In this document: piece after piece, positions 31,199 to 41,034 of the stretch
How positions within the stretch are numbered: position 1 is the first letter of the stretch
Layout: every line of letters begins with the position of its first letter
From: Rhizobium sp. 16-449-1b
GTDB lineage: Bacteria > Pseudomonadota > Alphaproteobacteria > Rhizobiales > Rhizobiaceae
Direction: 5' to 3'
NCBI RefSeq assembly: GCF_017741935.1
Contig: NZ_JAGHMH010000015.1
Coordinates: 95,865-159,864, forward strand
DNA: 64,000 bases
Program-made: the position numbers and the translations under genes
The notes under the pieces: generated by a model
What the model was told of the DNA's origin: nothing
The model's input: the letters and a program-made list of their open reading frames with translations, nothing else
Database searches by the model: none

Positions 31199-33718
31199 AT
31201 GATCACGATGGCTAGATCGCTGAAGGGAAGTTTATCGAAGGGCTGGGAGATCTTCGCCGATCGCGGTATCTCGACCCACGTTCCCTTCTACGTTCCGATC
31301 GAAAACGGCATTATCCGGCTGAAGAGCGATTGCCTGGTGTCGACCCTGCGCCTCACAGGATTCTCGTTTGAAACGGCCGACATCGAGACGATCAACATGC
31401 TGCAGCGGCAGCGAAATTCGGCTTTCCGCGCCATTTCCTCGATCGGCAATTTTGCGCTCTATACCCATGTTGTCAGGCGCAAGGTAGCACCGTCCTTGCC
31501 GGCAACATTCACCGACCCCTTCATCCAGCGTCTCGATGATGTCTATCAGGCAAGCATCTCGAGGAATGAGATGTTCGTGAACGACACCTACATCTCGCTC
31601 GTCGTGCGACCACTGTTCAAACAAGGATCCGCGCTTTCCCGCATCATGGGCATTGGCGGCGATATCGTTCGCAAGGAGCAGTTTCGCTCGATGCGAGACA
31701 AACTGGTCGAGGCGACGAAAGCGCTCGAAAAATCGCTCGCCGCCTATGGTCCCAAAGTTCTGCGCGACATGCAGCGTGTCCAGGTGGACCTGGGCAACGG
31801 CAAGACGATCCATCGCGACTTTTCCGAAAGCATGGAGGTCGAGGAGGGGGCCCAAAAAATCTGGTTTTCGGAACAATGCGAGTTCTTCTACACGCTGCTG
31901 AATGGCGGGCGTGTCCGACCGATCCGCCTCGGCAACCTTCCCATAGACGCGATGCTGCCTGCGCGTCGCACATCGATCGGCAACCGGACCATTCATCTTC
32001 AGGGAGATACGCCTGGCGATGACCGCTATGCCGCGATGGTTTCCTTGAAGGAATATCCGCCCGAGACCGGCGCCGGGATGCTCGACTATATCCTTAAACT
32101 CCCATTTGAGATGGTGCTCACCCAATCCATGTCTTTCATTGACGACATGGCCGCGAGAAGCAGGATCGAACGCCTCGACAGGCAGCTGTCGAAGGCAGAC
32201 GAGGGTGGTTCCAGCGTTCAAGCCAGTCTCGATATCGCGCGCGATGAACTGGCGAGGAAACGCGTTGCCTTCGCCGAGCATCATCTCACCGTCATGCCGG
32301 TGGCGAGATCGGCGGCCCAACTCGACGATGGCGTCGCCCTGATTGGCAACGAACTTGGTGCGTTGGGTGCCTCCTATGTCCGCGAGGATCTGAACGCTGA
32401 GCCGGCCTATTGGGCGCAACTTCCTGGCAATCAGGCCTATATTGCCCGTCGCGCCGTGATCTCGACGCTCAATTGCGCGGGCCTGAGCAGCTTCCACGCC
32501 TATCCCTATGGCAAGCCGGACGGCAATCATTGGGGTCCGGCGATCACCATATTCGAGACGACGTCAGGGACGCCGTTCTTCTTCAACTTTCACCAGGGCG
32601 ATGTCGGGCACACGACGGTGTTCGGACCGACCGGCTCAGGCAAGACCGTCATCATGGCCTTCCTGATCCTTCAGGCCTACCGTGTCAGCCCACGGCTGAA
32701 AACGATCGTCTTCGACAAGGACCGCGGTCTCGACATCATGGTGCGGGCGGCCGGCGGAACCTATATGACGCTCGAACCCGGCGAGCCTTCCGGTTGGAAC
32801 CCACTGCTCCTCGACGATACCGAGGAGAACCGCGTTTTCCTCTATCGTCTCTTAAGCTTCATGCTGAAGCCGGCGAAGGAAGGCGAAAGCCTGACTCCAC
32901 AGGAAGAGACCATCATCCGCAGCGCGATCAAGTCGGTCCTCAAGACGAAGGACCGCTCCTATCGCCGCCTGTCATCACTCCGCGCCCTTCTGGCGGGCAG
33001 TGAGCGGACCGAGGGAAGCCTGATCGCGCGGCTCGACAAGTGGGTCGATCACGGCCCCTATGCCTGGCTCTTTGACAATGCCGACGACAATCTCGATATC
33101 TCCCGGCCGATGATCGGCTTCGACATGACGTCGATCCTCGACGATCCCCCCGTGCGTACGGCAGCACTCCTCTACATGTTCCATCGGCTTGATGAGGTCT
33201 ATGACGGCAAGGCGCCGATCATCAACCTCATGGACGAAGCCTGGAAGCTGCTCGACGACGACGAATTCAAGCGCACCATGAAGGATTACTTCAAGACCAT
33301 CCGGAAACGGAACGGTCTCGTTATCTTCGGCACCCAGTCGGCCGACGACGTGGTGCAGTCGAGCGTCAGCCGGACGATCATCGAGCAGACGTCGACCAAT
33401 ATCTTCTTCGCCAATCCGAAGGCTGACGAGAATTCCTACATGGAGCATTTCGGCCTTTCCAGGGCTGAATTCGATTGGGTCAAGAATGGCGACCCGGCCT
33501 CCCGCTTCATGCTGATCAAACAGGCGAAGAGCAGCGTGATCGCGCGTGTCGATATGTCCCATATGCCGGAGTTCATCAAGGTGCTGTCCGGCCGCGAGGA
33601 GACCGTGCGCGAGGTCGAGATGCTGCTCGACGAATATGGCAACGATCCGAAGAACTGGCTGTCGAAATTCTGCGACTGGGAGGGGGATGCGTCCGATGAC
33701 CAACGCAAGATTTCCTGA
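31199..33718 (+). CDS. virB4: VirB4 ATPase
   Basis: An 839-residue ATPase. The N-terminal half carries the VirB4 pattern (RNSAFRAISSIGNFALYTHV). The C-terminal half has Walker A FGPTGSGKT (residues ~475-483), Walker B IINLMDEAWKLLDD and the later FGTQSADDVVQSSV. It powers pilus assembly and substrate transfer from the inner membrane. An in-frame ATG three codons on is possible. The 3' end overlaps the second transglycosylase gene by 23 bases. Confidence 0.95.
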   Translation: MITMARSLKGSLSKGWEIFADRGISTHVPFYVPIENGIIRLKSDCLVSTLRLTGFSFETADIETINMLQRQRNSAFRAISSIGNFALYTHVVRRKVAPSLPATFTDPFIQRLDDVYQASISRNEMFVNDTYISLVVRPLFKQGSALSRIMGIGGDIVRKEQFRSMRDKLVEATKALEKSLAAYGPKVLRDMQRVQVDLGNGKTIHRDFSESMEVEEGAQKIWFSEQCEFFYTLLNGGRVRPIRLGNLPIDAMLPARRTSIGNRTIHLQGDTPGDDRYAAMVSLKEYPPETGAGMLDYILKLPFEMVLTQSMSFIDDMAARSRIERLDRQLSKADEGGSSVQASLDIARDELARKRVAFAEHHLTVMPVARSAAQLDDGVALIGNELGALGASYVREDLNAEPAYWAQLPGNQAYIARRAVISTLNCAGLSSFHAYPYGKPDGNHWGPAITIFETTSGTPFFFNFHQGDVGHTTVFGPTGSGKTVIMAFLILQAYRVSPRLKTIVFDKDRGLDIMVRAAGGTYMTLEPGEPSGWNPLLLDDTEENRVFLYRLLSFMLKPAKEGESLTPQEETIIRSAIKSVLKTKDRSYRRLSSLRALLAGSERTEGSLIARLDKWVDHGPYAWLFDNADDNLDISRPMIGFDMTSILDDPPVRTAALLYMFHRLDEVYDGKAPIINLMDEAWKLLDDDEFKRTMKDYFKTIRKRNGLVIFGTQSADDVVQSSVSRTIIEQTSTNIFFANPKADENSYMEHFGLSRAEFDWVKNGDPASRFMLIKQAKSSVIARVDMSHMPEFIKVLSGREETVREVEMLLDEYGNDPKNWLSKFCDWEGDASDDQRKIS

Positions 33719-34868
33719 ACTGGCGACCGTCGGTGCCGTGGTACTGGCCAGCATGTTTACACCGGTAGCTAGCTTCGCGCAGGTCCCGGTAATCGACAAT
33801 GCTCGTCGCAATATCCAGCAGGCGACGGAGAACTGGTACAAGACCTATCAGGCGGATACCCGAGCCTTGAAGGGCGCGTCGGGCGGAACGACCGACAGCG
33901 TTGCGCCCGGGCAGGGATCCGGTGCGCCGGCGGATTGCTCGGCCGAGGGCATGGCCGGTGAGACCATGCCTGCCAGCCCGTCGAAGCGCACGCATAGCCA
34001 GCAGGAAGTCGCCCGTATGGTCGTCGACGAGGCGATCCGCCAAGGGGTCGATCCCAATTTTGCGCTGGCGATCGCCGAGCAGGAATCACGCTTCCGCCAA
34101 TCGGCGCGCTCGCCGGTTGGCGCGACCGGCGTCATGCAACTCATGCCGGGGACTGCGGCGGGTCTCGGCGTCAACCCTTATGATCTGCGGGACAACATCC
34201 GCGGTGGCGTCAAATACATCAAGCAACTGCAGGGCATGTTCGGCAATCGCTACGACCTAATCGCCGCCGGGTACAATGCAGGGCCTTATCGCCAGTCGCT
34301 GCAGAACGGCCGCATCCCCAATATTCCCGAAACCCAGGATTACGTCAAAAAGGTCTCAGCCTATTACAGCCGGAACAAGGCCGAGAACGGTGACCGGACC
34401 CCGTCGGGCGACGATGTCGAAACGGAAACCGTCAGTGATGCGCGCGGATGCGGGGAGCAGCTGAAAAAGGCGGTCGACCGCAATACTGAGGCGCAGGTCG
34501 AACGCGGTTCAGTCTGGAACGAGCTGCTCGGAAAATCGCTAGCGGCAAACCAGCAATATTTGCAGCGTCTGCAGGCTGGGCTTCAGTCTTCGTCTGCGGC
34601 CTTGCGCGGCTCGGGAGGCGGCAACGCCAGGGACCACGATGGTTCCCCCGTCATGGCTGAAGTCCAGTGCCCCTCGACAATCATCGATACCGGCAGCACC
34701 CGATGCTTTGCGGTGCCAACGACCGCCACCACAGATCAGATTCAGCGTTGGCTCGAGGACCTTCAGGAGCAGGCACGCGCCAGTGGCGATGTCGCGACCT
34801 TCTCGGTGTTGGAGGATCCGGCGCTCGGGCTCGTGACGGTCGTTGACGCCACGCCAACGGCAAATTGA
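33696..34868 (+). CDS. Second lytic transglycosylase in the T4SS operon
   Basis: A 390-residue protein from ATG 33696 (GGAGGGGG upstream), starting inside the virB4 gene. Signal peptide (residues 1-28, ending SFAQ), then an SLT domain at ~105-225: ALAIAEQESRFRQSARSPVG with the catalytic Glu, ATGVMQLMPGTAAGLGVNPY and AAGYNAGPYRQSLQ. The C-terminal 150 residues are an extra domain with cysteines (VQCPSTIIDTGSTRCFAV). A second peptidoglycan-cutting enzyme besides VirB1 may serve another stage or the recipient envelope. Confidence 0.85.
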   Translation: MTNARFPELATVGAVVLASMFTPVASFAQVPVIDNARRNIQQATENWYKTYQADTRALKGASGGTTDSVAPGQGSGAPADCSAEGMAGETMPASPSKRTHSQQEVARMVVDEAIRQGVDPNFALAIAEQESRFRQSARSPVGATGVMQLMPGTAAGLGVNPYDLRDNIRGGVKYIKQLQGMFGNRYDLIAAGYNAGPYRQSLQNGRIPNIPETQDYVKKVSAYYSRNKAENGDRTPSGDDVETETVSDARGCGEQLKKAVDRNTEAQVERGSVWNELLGKSLAANQQYLQRLQAGLQSSSAALRGSGGGNARDHDGSPVMAEVQCPSTIIDTGSTRCFAVPTTATTDQIQRWLEDLQEQARASGDVATFSVLEDPALGLVTVVDATPTAN

Positions 34869-34893
34869 ACAGAAAGAGAGAGAGGACAGGCAG

Positions 34894-35685
34894 ATGAGAA
34901 AAATCATTATCGCCGCGGCGCTCAGCATCACCACTTTGTCGCACGCCTTTGCGCAGGTCCCGGTCAAGGACGCGGCCAATATCGCGATAAGCCAGGAGAT
35001 CGAAAAGCTCTCGAAGCAGATTCAGGGCGACACGTCGATCGTCAAGGACAATACGATCAAGACGCTTCAGGCGATCACTGGCGACCGGTCACAGGATGCA
35101 AGCCAGTTTGCCAAGCTCGCCACCGGCAATGGGTTCAGTATGGGCCAGGCGCCTGATTTCAACAGCATCCTGTCGGGAAACGAAGCGTTGTTCGGTGGCA
35201 TAAGCGGTGAATTCCAGAACACGGCCGCCAAGCTCATCAATGGGCTTAATCTGGTGAAAATGGTCGTCGATACCGTCAAGGGCGGCGAGCTTTCAGGCGC
35301 CAATCAGGCCTATTCACAAGGCATCAACGCGCTGACGACGCTGACTGCCCTGACCGACGCGATGAACAGCGCAACCAAGGACCGGCAGAACGCCTTCATG
35401 CAGGCGACGGAGCAGATCGGCACGGCACAGGATCTAAAGGGGGCTTTGGAACAGAACACGCAGATGGTGCTCCAGGGCAACCAGACCGCCAACGAGGCGG
35501 TCGGCTCGCTTAACAACCAAGTGATGTTGCTGAACCAGCAGTATAAGGCGGCACTCGCGACCTCATCGCAGAACCTCAAGACGTTCGCAACACTTCCCGA
35601 CAGCGTGATGCGCGATGGAGGCGGTGGCGCTGGCGGGGCTTCGGTTCGCGACCAGTTGCAGGCATTCGAGGAGCAGAACCAGTGA
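34894..35685 (+). CDS. virB5: VirB5-like minor pilin / adhesin
   Basis: A 263-residue protein from ATG 34894 with a signal peptide (RKIIIAAALSITTLSHAFAQ). The mature part is a helical bundle: EIEKLSKQIQGDTSIVKD, then GFSMGQAPDFNSILSG and a long Gln/Asn-rich helix, as in TrbJ/VirB5. It sits at the pilus tip. The same 'FAQVPV' mature start occurs in the preceding transglycosylase. It overlaps virB7 by 4 bases. Confidence 0.8.
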   Translation: MRKIIIAAALSITTLSHAFAQVPVKDAANIAISQEIEKLSKQIQGDTSIVKDNTIKTLQAITGDRSQDASQFAKLATGNGFSMGQAPDFNSILSGNEALFGGISGEFQNTAAKLINGLNLVKMVVDTVKGGELSGANQAYSQGINALTTLTALTDAMNSATKDRQNAFMQATEQIGTAQDLKGALEQNTQMVLQGNQTANEAVGSLNNQVMLLNQQYKAALATSSQNLKTFATLPDSVMRDGGGGAGGASVRDQLQAFEEQNQ

Positions 35686-35900
35686 GGCTTGTGCCGGTGC
35701 TGGTACTGGCCCTTGCCAGCTTGTCCGGATGCGCGGGCAAGTTCGAACAGCTGGCGAAATGCTCAGCCGAAGAGAACCCCATACCGTCTCTCGCCTACGA
35801 GACAGGGCAGAAGCCGACGGCGCCGGAGCAAGCGCTCGCCGACATCGTCAACAACGATTGCGGTCCGATGCGACCCGTCAACTCCTTCCAGGGGGGATGA
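35682..35900 (+). CDS. virB7: VirB7-like lipoprotein
   Basis: A 72-residue protein from GTG 35682, overlapping the virB5 stop. The lipoprotein signal ALASLSGC places the lipid on Cys17. The mature protein has two further cysteines (AKCSAEENP, VNNDCGPM). In this position it is the VirB7/EexN-type lipoprotein, which may stabilise VirB9 or act in entry exclusion; the latter cannot be excluded. Last base shared with the virB6 start. Confidence 0.75.
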   Translation: MRLVPVLVLALASLSGCAGKFEQLAKCSAEENPIPSLAYETGQKPTAPEQALADIVNNDCGPMRPVNSFQGG

Positions 35901-36973
35901 TGGATCCGGTCAGCTACGCGGTCAACTTCTACGGCGACGCACTCTCATACTTCGACAAAATCAACGAAGCATCCCTTGAAAAGGCTTGGGGACTGTTCGC
36001 CGAGAACGGTAATCTGGTCTCGTCTATCCTGGCGCTGTTTCTCATTCTCTACTTTCTTTGGGGCGCGCTCGGCCTGTCGAGCGTATCTCTTCAGGATATG
36101 GCAATCACGGCCTCGAAACTCGCGCTTGCCTATGCGCTCGTCATGTCCTGGGCGACCTTCTACGACAATATCGGCCAGTTCGTGCTGACGTCACCGCAGG
36201 ATCTTGGGGCGGCCATTTCTTCGGCGATGGGAGGGCAATCTGCCGGCTCCGATCTTGCCAGCCAAGTCGCCAGCATGTCGCGCAAGGTCTACGACTTCGC
36301 CATGCAGCTCTTCAATTCCTATGAATCCGGATGGCTGCCGAACGTCACCGGTGCGGTGGTGGTGTTCATCGTACTGGTTTTTGGCCTGCTGCCGATGCTG
36401 CTCATTCTGACCGGCGTGACGCTGTTTGCCAAGATGATCACCGCAGTCATGCTGGCTATCGGCCCGATCGCCATCCTTTCCTATTTCTTCGGTATCACGC
36501 GTTTCGTCTTCGATGCGTGGGTAAGGGGTATCGCCTACGGCATGTTCATGTTGCTCTTCACCTATGTCATGGCCGGGCTGTCGTTCGGCTTCCTGATCGG
36601 CATGATGGACACGATCAGTGGCGACATGGCGACCAAGGAAAATGCGCTCGCGATCGTGCTGGCGATGGTGCTCTACCTGGCGCTGATCTCCTATTTCATT
36701 TTCCAGGTTCCTGATTTCGCGAGAACATTTGCCTACGGAACGATGACGTCAGGTATTCCCGGCGGAGGCGGCGCCAGCACGATATATGGCGCGGCTCGCG
36801 CAAGACTCGGTTCCAGCACTTCCAGAAGCGGGCAGGCCGCCGCAGTGGCCCTTGGCATGATGGCAGGGCCAAAAGGCGCGTTGACGGCGGCGGCACTTGC
36901 CGGCCGCGGTACGATGGCGGGTGCCGGAGCGCTCGGCCGGATGCTGACCATGCGCCGGCGCAGCGGTGAATGA
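35900..36973 (+). CDS. virB6: VirB6-like polytopic channel protein
   Basis: A 357-residue protein from ATG 35900 (a second ATG at 35897 is adjacent; GGGGGG upstream). It has at least six membrane segments, including SSILALFLILYFLWGALGLS, VVVFIVLVFGLLPMLLILTG and AIVLAMVLYLALISYFIFQV, typical of VirB6/TrbL. A Gly/Ala-rich cytoplasmic tail follows. It forms part of the inner-membrane channel. A 105-bp gap separates it from virB8. Confidence 0.85.
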   Translation: MDPVSYAVNFYGDALSYFDKINEASLEKAWGLFAENGNLVSSILALFLILYFLWGALGLSSVSLQDMAITASKLALAYALVMSWATFYDNIGQFVLTSPQDLGAAISSAMGGQSAGSDLASQVASMSRKVYDFAMQLFNSYESGWLPNVTGAVVVFIVLVFGLLPMLLILTGVTLFAKMITAVMLAIGPIAILSYFFGITRFVFDAWVRGIAYGMFMLLFTYVMAGLSFGFLIGMMDTISGDMATKENALAIVLAMVLYLALISYFIFQVPDFARTFAYGTMTSGIPGGGGASTIYGAARARLGSSTSRSGQAAAVALGMMAGPKGALTAAALAGRGTMAGAGALGRMLTMRRRSGE

Positions 36974-37078
36974 GGCGAGAAATGCGCGGGTCGAGTCCAG
37001 CTTATCCAGATGGAAGCCGGGTCTGACTGACGACGCAGCTCGCAAACTTAACGACGATCATATTTTTGGGGATAGCAC

Positions 37079-37813
37079 TTGGCATTGTTCAGAAGGCAAT
37101 TGAGCTCCGCGCCGACCGATCAGGTCGCCGGTCCGCAAGAGATTTACGACCAGCACCTTTCCTGGGGTGAGAAGAACCGATCGCTTCGTACCTTGATCGG
37201 CATAATCCTGCTGGGGTTCGCCGTGGCCGGCTGGGTTGTTGCAGGCGTGCTATCGTTTTCGGTGGCGCAACTCTTTCCGCTCGTTCGCACCGAGGTCGTG
37301 CCGCTTATCGTCGACCGGAACACCGGTTACATGGAGACGGTGACCACGCTCGAGAAAGACCGTGCGACGGTCTCGGAAAATCAGGCCGTGCGCGCGGCTT
37401 TCGCCGGCAACTACGTGATCCGCCGCGAAACCTACGATCCCCGCTACCTGTCGGATAATTTCGACATGATTGCGCTGTGGTCGGAACCCGGTTCCCAGGC
37501 CTTCAAGGACTACGAATCCTGGATGAACCCCTCCAATCCGAGGGGACCGGTCAAGATGCTCGGCGCAACCGGTGAAATCCGCCCGGAAATCCTCTCGGTC
37601 AATCCGCTTAATCCATCGACCATGGCTGTTCGCTTCGAAACAAGGGAACGTCGCCGTGGTGGCGATGTCATCACGCGCTGGTCGGCGACGATACGCTACC
37701 GGCAGATCAACCTTCCCGCCAGTAACCGGGTCCGTCTCTTTAATCCTCTCGGCTTTGTCGTGACCGAGTATGCGAGAGTGCCCGAGACCATGCCGTCAGG
37801 GATCGCGCCATGA
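37079..37813 (+). CDS. virB8: VirB8-like assembly protein
   Basis: A 244-residue protein from TTG 37079 with GGGGAT upstream; no usable ATG exists before residue 70. A short cytoplasmic part is followed by one membrane helix (IGIILLGFAVAGWVVAGVLS) and a periplasmic NTF2-like domain (VPLIVDRNTGYMETVTTLEK, WSEPGSQAFKDYESWMNP, TRWSATIRYRQINL). VirB8 nucleates assembly of the complex. It overlaps virB9 by 4 bases. Confidence 0.9.
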   Translation: MALFRRQLSSAPTDQVAGPQEIYDQHLSWGEKNRSLRTLIGIILLGFAVAGWVVAGVLSFSVAQLFPLVRTEVVPLIVDRNTGYMETVTTLEKDRATVSENQAVRAAFAGNYVIRRETYDPRYLSDNFDMIALWSEPGSQAFKDYESWMNPSNPRGPVKMLGATGEIRPEILSVNPLNPSTMAVRFETRERRRGGDVITRWSATIRYRQINLPASNRVRLFNPLGFVVTEYARVPETMPSGIAP

Positions 37814-38643
37814 TGCGGCGGACGGTTGCAATGTCCCTGTTCATGCTGCTGGGTCCACTGGTTGCGCATGCTGAACTGGTTGCCAGGCCGGGCCGCTTCG
37901 ACCCGAGAATCCGCTCACTTCCCTATTCGGCCGAGCAGGTCTTCCTCGTGACGGGCACCTACGGTCTCGTGACGACGATCCTCTTCGGCTCGGATGAGGA
38001 CATAACGCAGGTTGTCGCCGGTGACACCGTCTCCTGGCAGATCCTCACCTCGGCCGACCGGCGCTCGCTCACCCTGAAACCGATGGAGAAGGATGCGGCC
38101 ACCAATCTATCGGTGGTAACGACGAAGCGGACCTACTCCTTTGACCTGCGTGTCAACGACAGCAAGGCGATGCAGAACCAGACTTTCAAGTTGCGCTTCA
38201 CCTATCCGGAGGACGCCGGCCTCAAAGGCACGGCGGAGCTCTGGAAACAGGCGCAGGATGCCCAGCGCAATCCCAACATCAAGAACATCCGCCGCGACAA
38301 GGTCAATTACGACTACGGGTTCAAGGGCAGCGACGGAGCCAAACCGCTCTGGGTGTTCGACGATGGATTGAAGACCTTCATGAAATTCACCGGCGACATC
38401 CCGGCAATCTTCATCGTCGATGGCAGGCGCCGCGAGAGCCTGGTGAATTACCGCCGCGAGGCCGACTACATCGTTATCGACAAGGTCTCGCGGCAATGGA
38501 CGCTGCGCTTTGGGACCGAAGCCGAGACCTGCCTTTTCAATCTGAGGACTACGCCGGCCGATATACCGGCGCCGATCGAGGGCGCGGTATCGCCGAAGCG
38601 AATTGGCAGCGGGACATCCAACCAACAATCGCAATCAAGATAG
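37810..38643 (+). CDS. virB9: VirB9-like outer-membrane core protein
   Basis: A 277-residue protein from ATG 37810 with a signal peptide (MFLMLLGPLVAHA region). Family blocks: DPRIRSLPYSAEQVFLVTGT, NYDYGFKGSDGAKPLWVFDD and FMKFTGDIPAIFIVDG. It forms the outer-membrane core with VirB7 and VirB10. The last ~25 residues are polar and likely disordered. Confidence 0.9.
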   Translation: MMRRTVAMSLFMLLGPLVAHAELVARPGRFDPRIRSLPYSAEQVFLVTGTYGLVTTILFGSDEDITQVVAGDTVSWQILTSADRRSLTLKPMEKDAATNLSVVTTKRTYSFDLRVNDSKAMQNQTFKLRFTYPEDAGLKGTAELWKQAQDAQRNPNIKNIRRDKVNYDYGFKGSDGAKPLWVFDDGLKTFMKFTGDIPAIFIVDGRRRESLVNYRREADYIVIDKVSRQWTLRFGTEAETCLFNLRTTPADIPAPIEGAVSPKRIGSGTSNQQSQSR

Positions 38644-38653
38644 GAGGCGCTCC

Positions 38654-39988
38654 ATGTCGGATCCCAACTACCATTCCATCGATACTGATACGTCCATCGG
38701 CGGACAGGTCAGGCGCGGTGGTATAGGCCTCATGCGCCCATTCGCCGTCGTCGCCGGTATAGCCGGCGTTGGTGTGGTCCTCTACTTTCTTCTGGCGGGC
38801 GGGGAGGCAGAGCCGCCGATCGACACGACGCCTCGTGAAGAATTCCGCCCGGTCCAGACACCGAGAAATGAAGGGTTCCGGACGCCGTCACCGCCACCGC
38901 TGCCCACGGTCGAAGTCCCGGCAGCACCACCTCCGCCTCCGCCACCACCGGCGCCGCGGGTGCCGGCCGCAGTTCCTGTCGCGCCGCCCTCGGACATCGA
39001 TTGCTCCCGGGGCAAAAATCCTGACGACCCGAAATGCATCGAGTTGGAGCGGAAGGCGAAGTTGCTGGAGCGCGTCCGCTCCTCCGCCATGGTCTTCGAT
39101 CAATCTGACCAGACGAGAAGCGCTTCGGCGACGTCGTCCGACGCTTCTGGCGCAGGTCCGTTTGGGGCAAATAGCACGGCCAGCGCATCAAATACCGTTA
39201 CTGGAGATGGCGGCGGGGCTGTCGATGGCGATCGTGCCTTCCTGAAGGCGATGGGCGGACAGGGGGTGGAGGTGTCGGTCGCCACAGAAAATCGCCGTAC
39301 CGATGCCTGGATACCGCAGGGCACGATGATCCGCGGCACGCTGGAAACAGCCATCAACTCCGATCTCGCCGGCATGGTGAAGGGGATTGTGCGTGAAGAT
39401 GTCTATTCGTTCGATGGCCGTCGTATTCTTATCCCCGCTGGATCCTCGCTGATCGGTGATTATAAGTCCGGCGTCCAGAGGGGGCAGGAGCGGATACTGA
39501 TTGTCTGGACGCGGATGATCCGCGGCGATGGCGTCTCGGTGCAGCTCGGCTCTTATGGCACGGATCGTCTTGGCCGTTCGGGTATGACGGGCATGGTTGA
39601 CAGAAAGAATTGGGAGCGGTTCGGACCGCCGGCGCTCATGACGCTGATCGGTGGCGCGACACAATACATCGCGCAGCTTGGACAGAGGCAAGATCGCTAC
39701 ATCACCATCGTCAACGACAACGGCAGCGTCACCCGCATTCCGCAGGACAATGGCGAGACGCCTCAAGATCGCGCCCGCGCGATTGCCGCCGAGACCATCG
39801 CATCGGGCATCCAGCAAATGGCAGCAACGGCATTTGAGGATTCCCGCAACATCCGTCCGACCATCCATATTCCGCAAGGGTCCGATATCAACGTCTTCGT
39901 GACGCGTGATCTCGATTTTGCCGGCCTCTATCCCGACCCGGTCCGCCAAGAGTTCGAGCGACTGCGCAAGGTGAGATACGGCAAATGA
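38654..39988 (+). CDS. virB10: VirB10-like envelope-spanning protein
   Basis: A 444-residue protein from ATG 38654 behind TAGGAGG. A membrane helix (PFAVVAGIAGVGVVLYFLLA) follows a short cytoplasmic part, then a proline-rich segment (PPPLPTVEVPAAPPPPPP) that spans the periplasm, and the C-terminal beta-barrel domain (WIPQGTMIRGTLETAINSDL, GRRILIPAGSSLIGDYKSGV, IHIPQGSDINVFVTRDLDF). It couples inner-membrane energy to the outer pore. The stop overlaps virB11. Confidence 0.95.
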   Translation: MSDPNYHSIDTDTSIGGQVRRGGIGLMRPFAVVAGIAGVGVVLYFLLAGGEAEPPIDTTPREEFRPVQTPRNEGFRTPSPPPLPTVEVPAAPPPPPPPPAPRVPAAVPVAPPSDIDCSRGKNPDDPKCIELERKAKLLERVRSSAMVFDQSDQTRSASATSSDASGAGPFGANSTASASNTVTGDGGGAVDGDRAFLKAMGGQGVEVSVATENRRTDAWIPQGTMIRGTLETAINSDLAGMVKGIVREDVYSFDGRRILIPAGSSLIGDYKSGVQRGQERILIVWTRMIRGDGVSVQLGSYGTDRLGRSGMTGMVDRKNWERFGPPALMTLIGGATQYIAQLGQRQDRYITIVNDNGSVTRIPQDNGETPQDRARAIAAETIASGIQQMAATAFEDSRNIRPTIHIPQGSDINVFVTRDLDFAGLYPDPVRQEFERLRKVRYGK

Positions 39989-41034
39989 ACGCACGCCCCC
40001 AGATTTCAGCTGAACAGCACTTTCTGACCGAGGCGCTGGAACCGATCCGGTCATTCCTCGACGATCCCGCTGTCGTCGAAATCTCTTGCCAGCGCAGCAA
40101 CGAGGTCTGGCTGGAGAAGATCGGGCAGCTCCGGATGGTGCGCCATGAGATCGAGGGACTGGACCAGGATGTCATCCGCCACATGGCGGCTCGTGCCGCC
40201 TCATTCACAAAGCAGACGATCAATGCGGAGAATCCGCTTCTGTCGGCGACACTGACGGGCGGCGAGCGCGTCCAGTTTGTCTTGAGCCCGACCTCGGCAA
40301 CCGGTCACGCCTTCTCGATCCGCAAGCAGTTTATCCGACGGTTCGACCTCAACGACTATGAGGAGGCGGGCGCCTTTCGCTTCACCAAGGTCACCGGTGA
40401 CGATTATCTCGATGATGTCGATATCGAGCTCTCGCGATTGTTGCGGATCGGGAAGGCGCGGGCATTCCTGGAACTGGCCGCCGCCAACCATCGGAGCATC
40501 CTGATCTCGGGCGGAACATCCACCGGGAAGACGACCTTTCTCAACACGATGCTCACCGCCATCCCGAACCACGAGCGCTTCATCCTGATGCAGGACACGG
40601 CCGAGCTCGAGCCGTTGCAGGAGAATGTTGTTTCGTTGCTCGTGTCGAAGGGCGGACAAGGGGAGGCGAGGGTGACGATGGGCGACCTCCTTGCCACGGC
40701 GCTTCGCCTCCGGCCCGACCGCATCTTCATGGGCGAGCTGCGCGGCGACGAGGCCTTCGATTTTCTGAACGCCATCAACACCGGTCACCCTGGCTCGATG
40801 TCAACCATCCACGCCAACTCGCCGCACCATGCCTTCAACCGCCTCTCGACGCTGGTGCTCAACAGCAATGTCCGCATGGAGCGCGACGATATCATCCGCT
40901 ACATCCGCTCGATCATCCCGATCGTAGTCCAGTTGAAGAAGAGCGATGCCGCCGGCGGGCGCGGTGTCAGCGAGATCTATTTTGCCGACGAGGTTGATGA
41001 ACATGGCCAGCGTATTCACAGACGGAGAGATTGA
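39985..41034 (+). CDS. virB11: VirB11 ATPase
   Basis: A 349-residue protein starting in the ATGA overlap with virB10. It has Walker A GGTSTGKT (residues 176-183), the Asp box region MQDTAELEP, Walker B-like RPDRIFMGELRGDEAF and the His box GHPGSMSTIHANSPHHAF, all standard for VirB11 hexameric ATPases that switch between pilus building and DNA transfer. The 3' end overlaps virD4 by 32 bases. Confidence 0.95.
   Translation: MNARPQISAEQHFLTEALEPIRSFLDDPAVVEISCQRSNEVWLEKIGQLRMVRHEIEGLDQDVIRHMAARAASFTKQTINAENPLLSATLTGGERVQFVLSPTSATGHAFSIRKQFIRRFDLNDYEEAGAFRFTKVTGDDYLDDVDIELSRLLRIGKARAFLELAAANHRSILISGGTSTGKTTFLNTMLTAIPNHERFILMQDTAELEPLQENVVSLLVSKGGQGEARVTMGDLLATALRLRPDRIFMGELRGDEAFDFLNAINTGHPGSMSTIHANSPHHAFNRLSTLVLNSNVRMERDDIIRYIRSIIPIVVQLKKSDAAGGRGVSEIYFADEVDEHGQRIHRRRD

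Noticed and set aside
31232..32530. 432-codon minus-strand open frame
   Set aside because: Antisense to virB4, whose protein sequence is well supported by its motifs.
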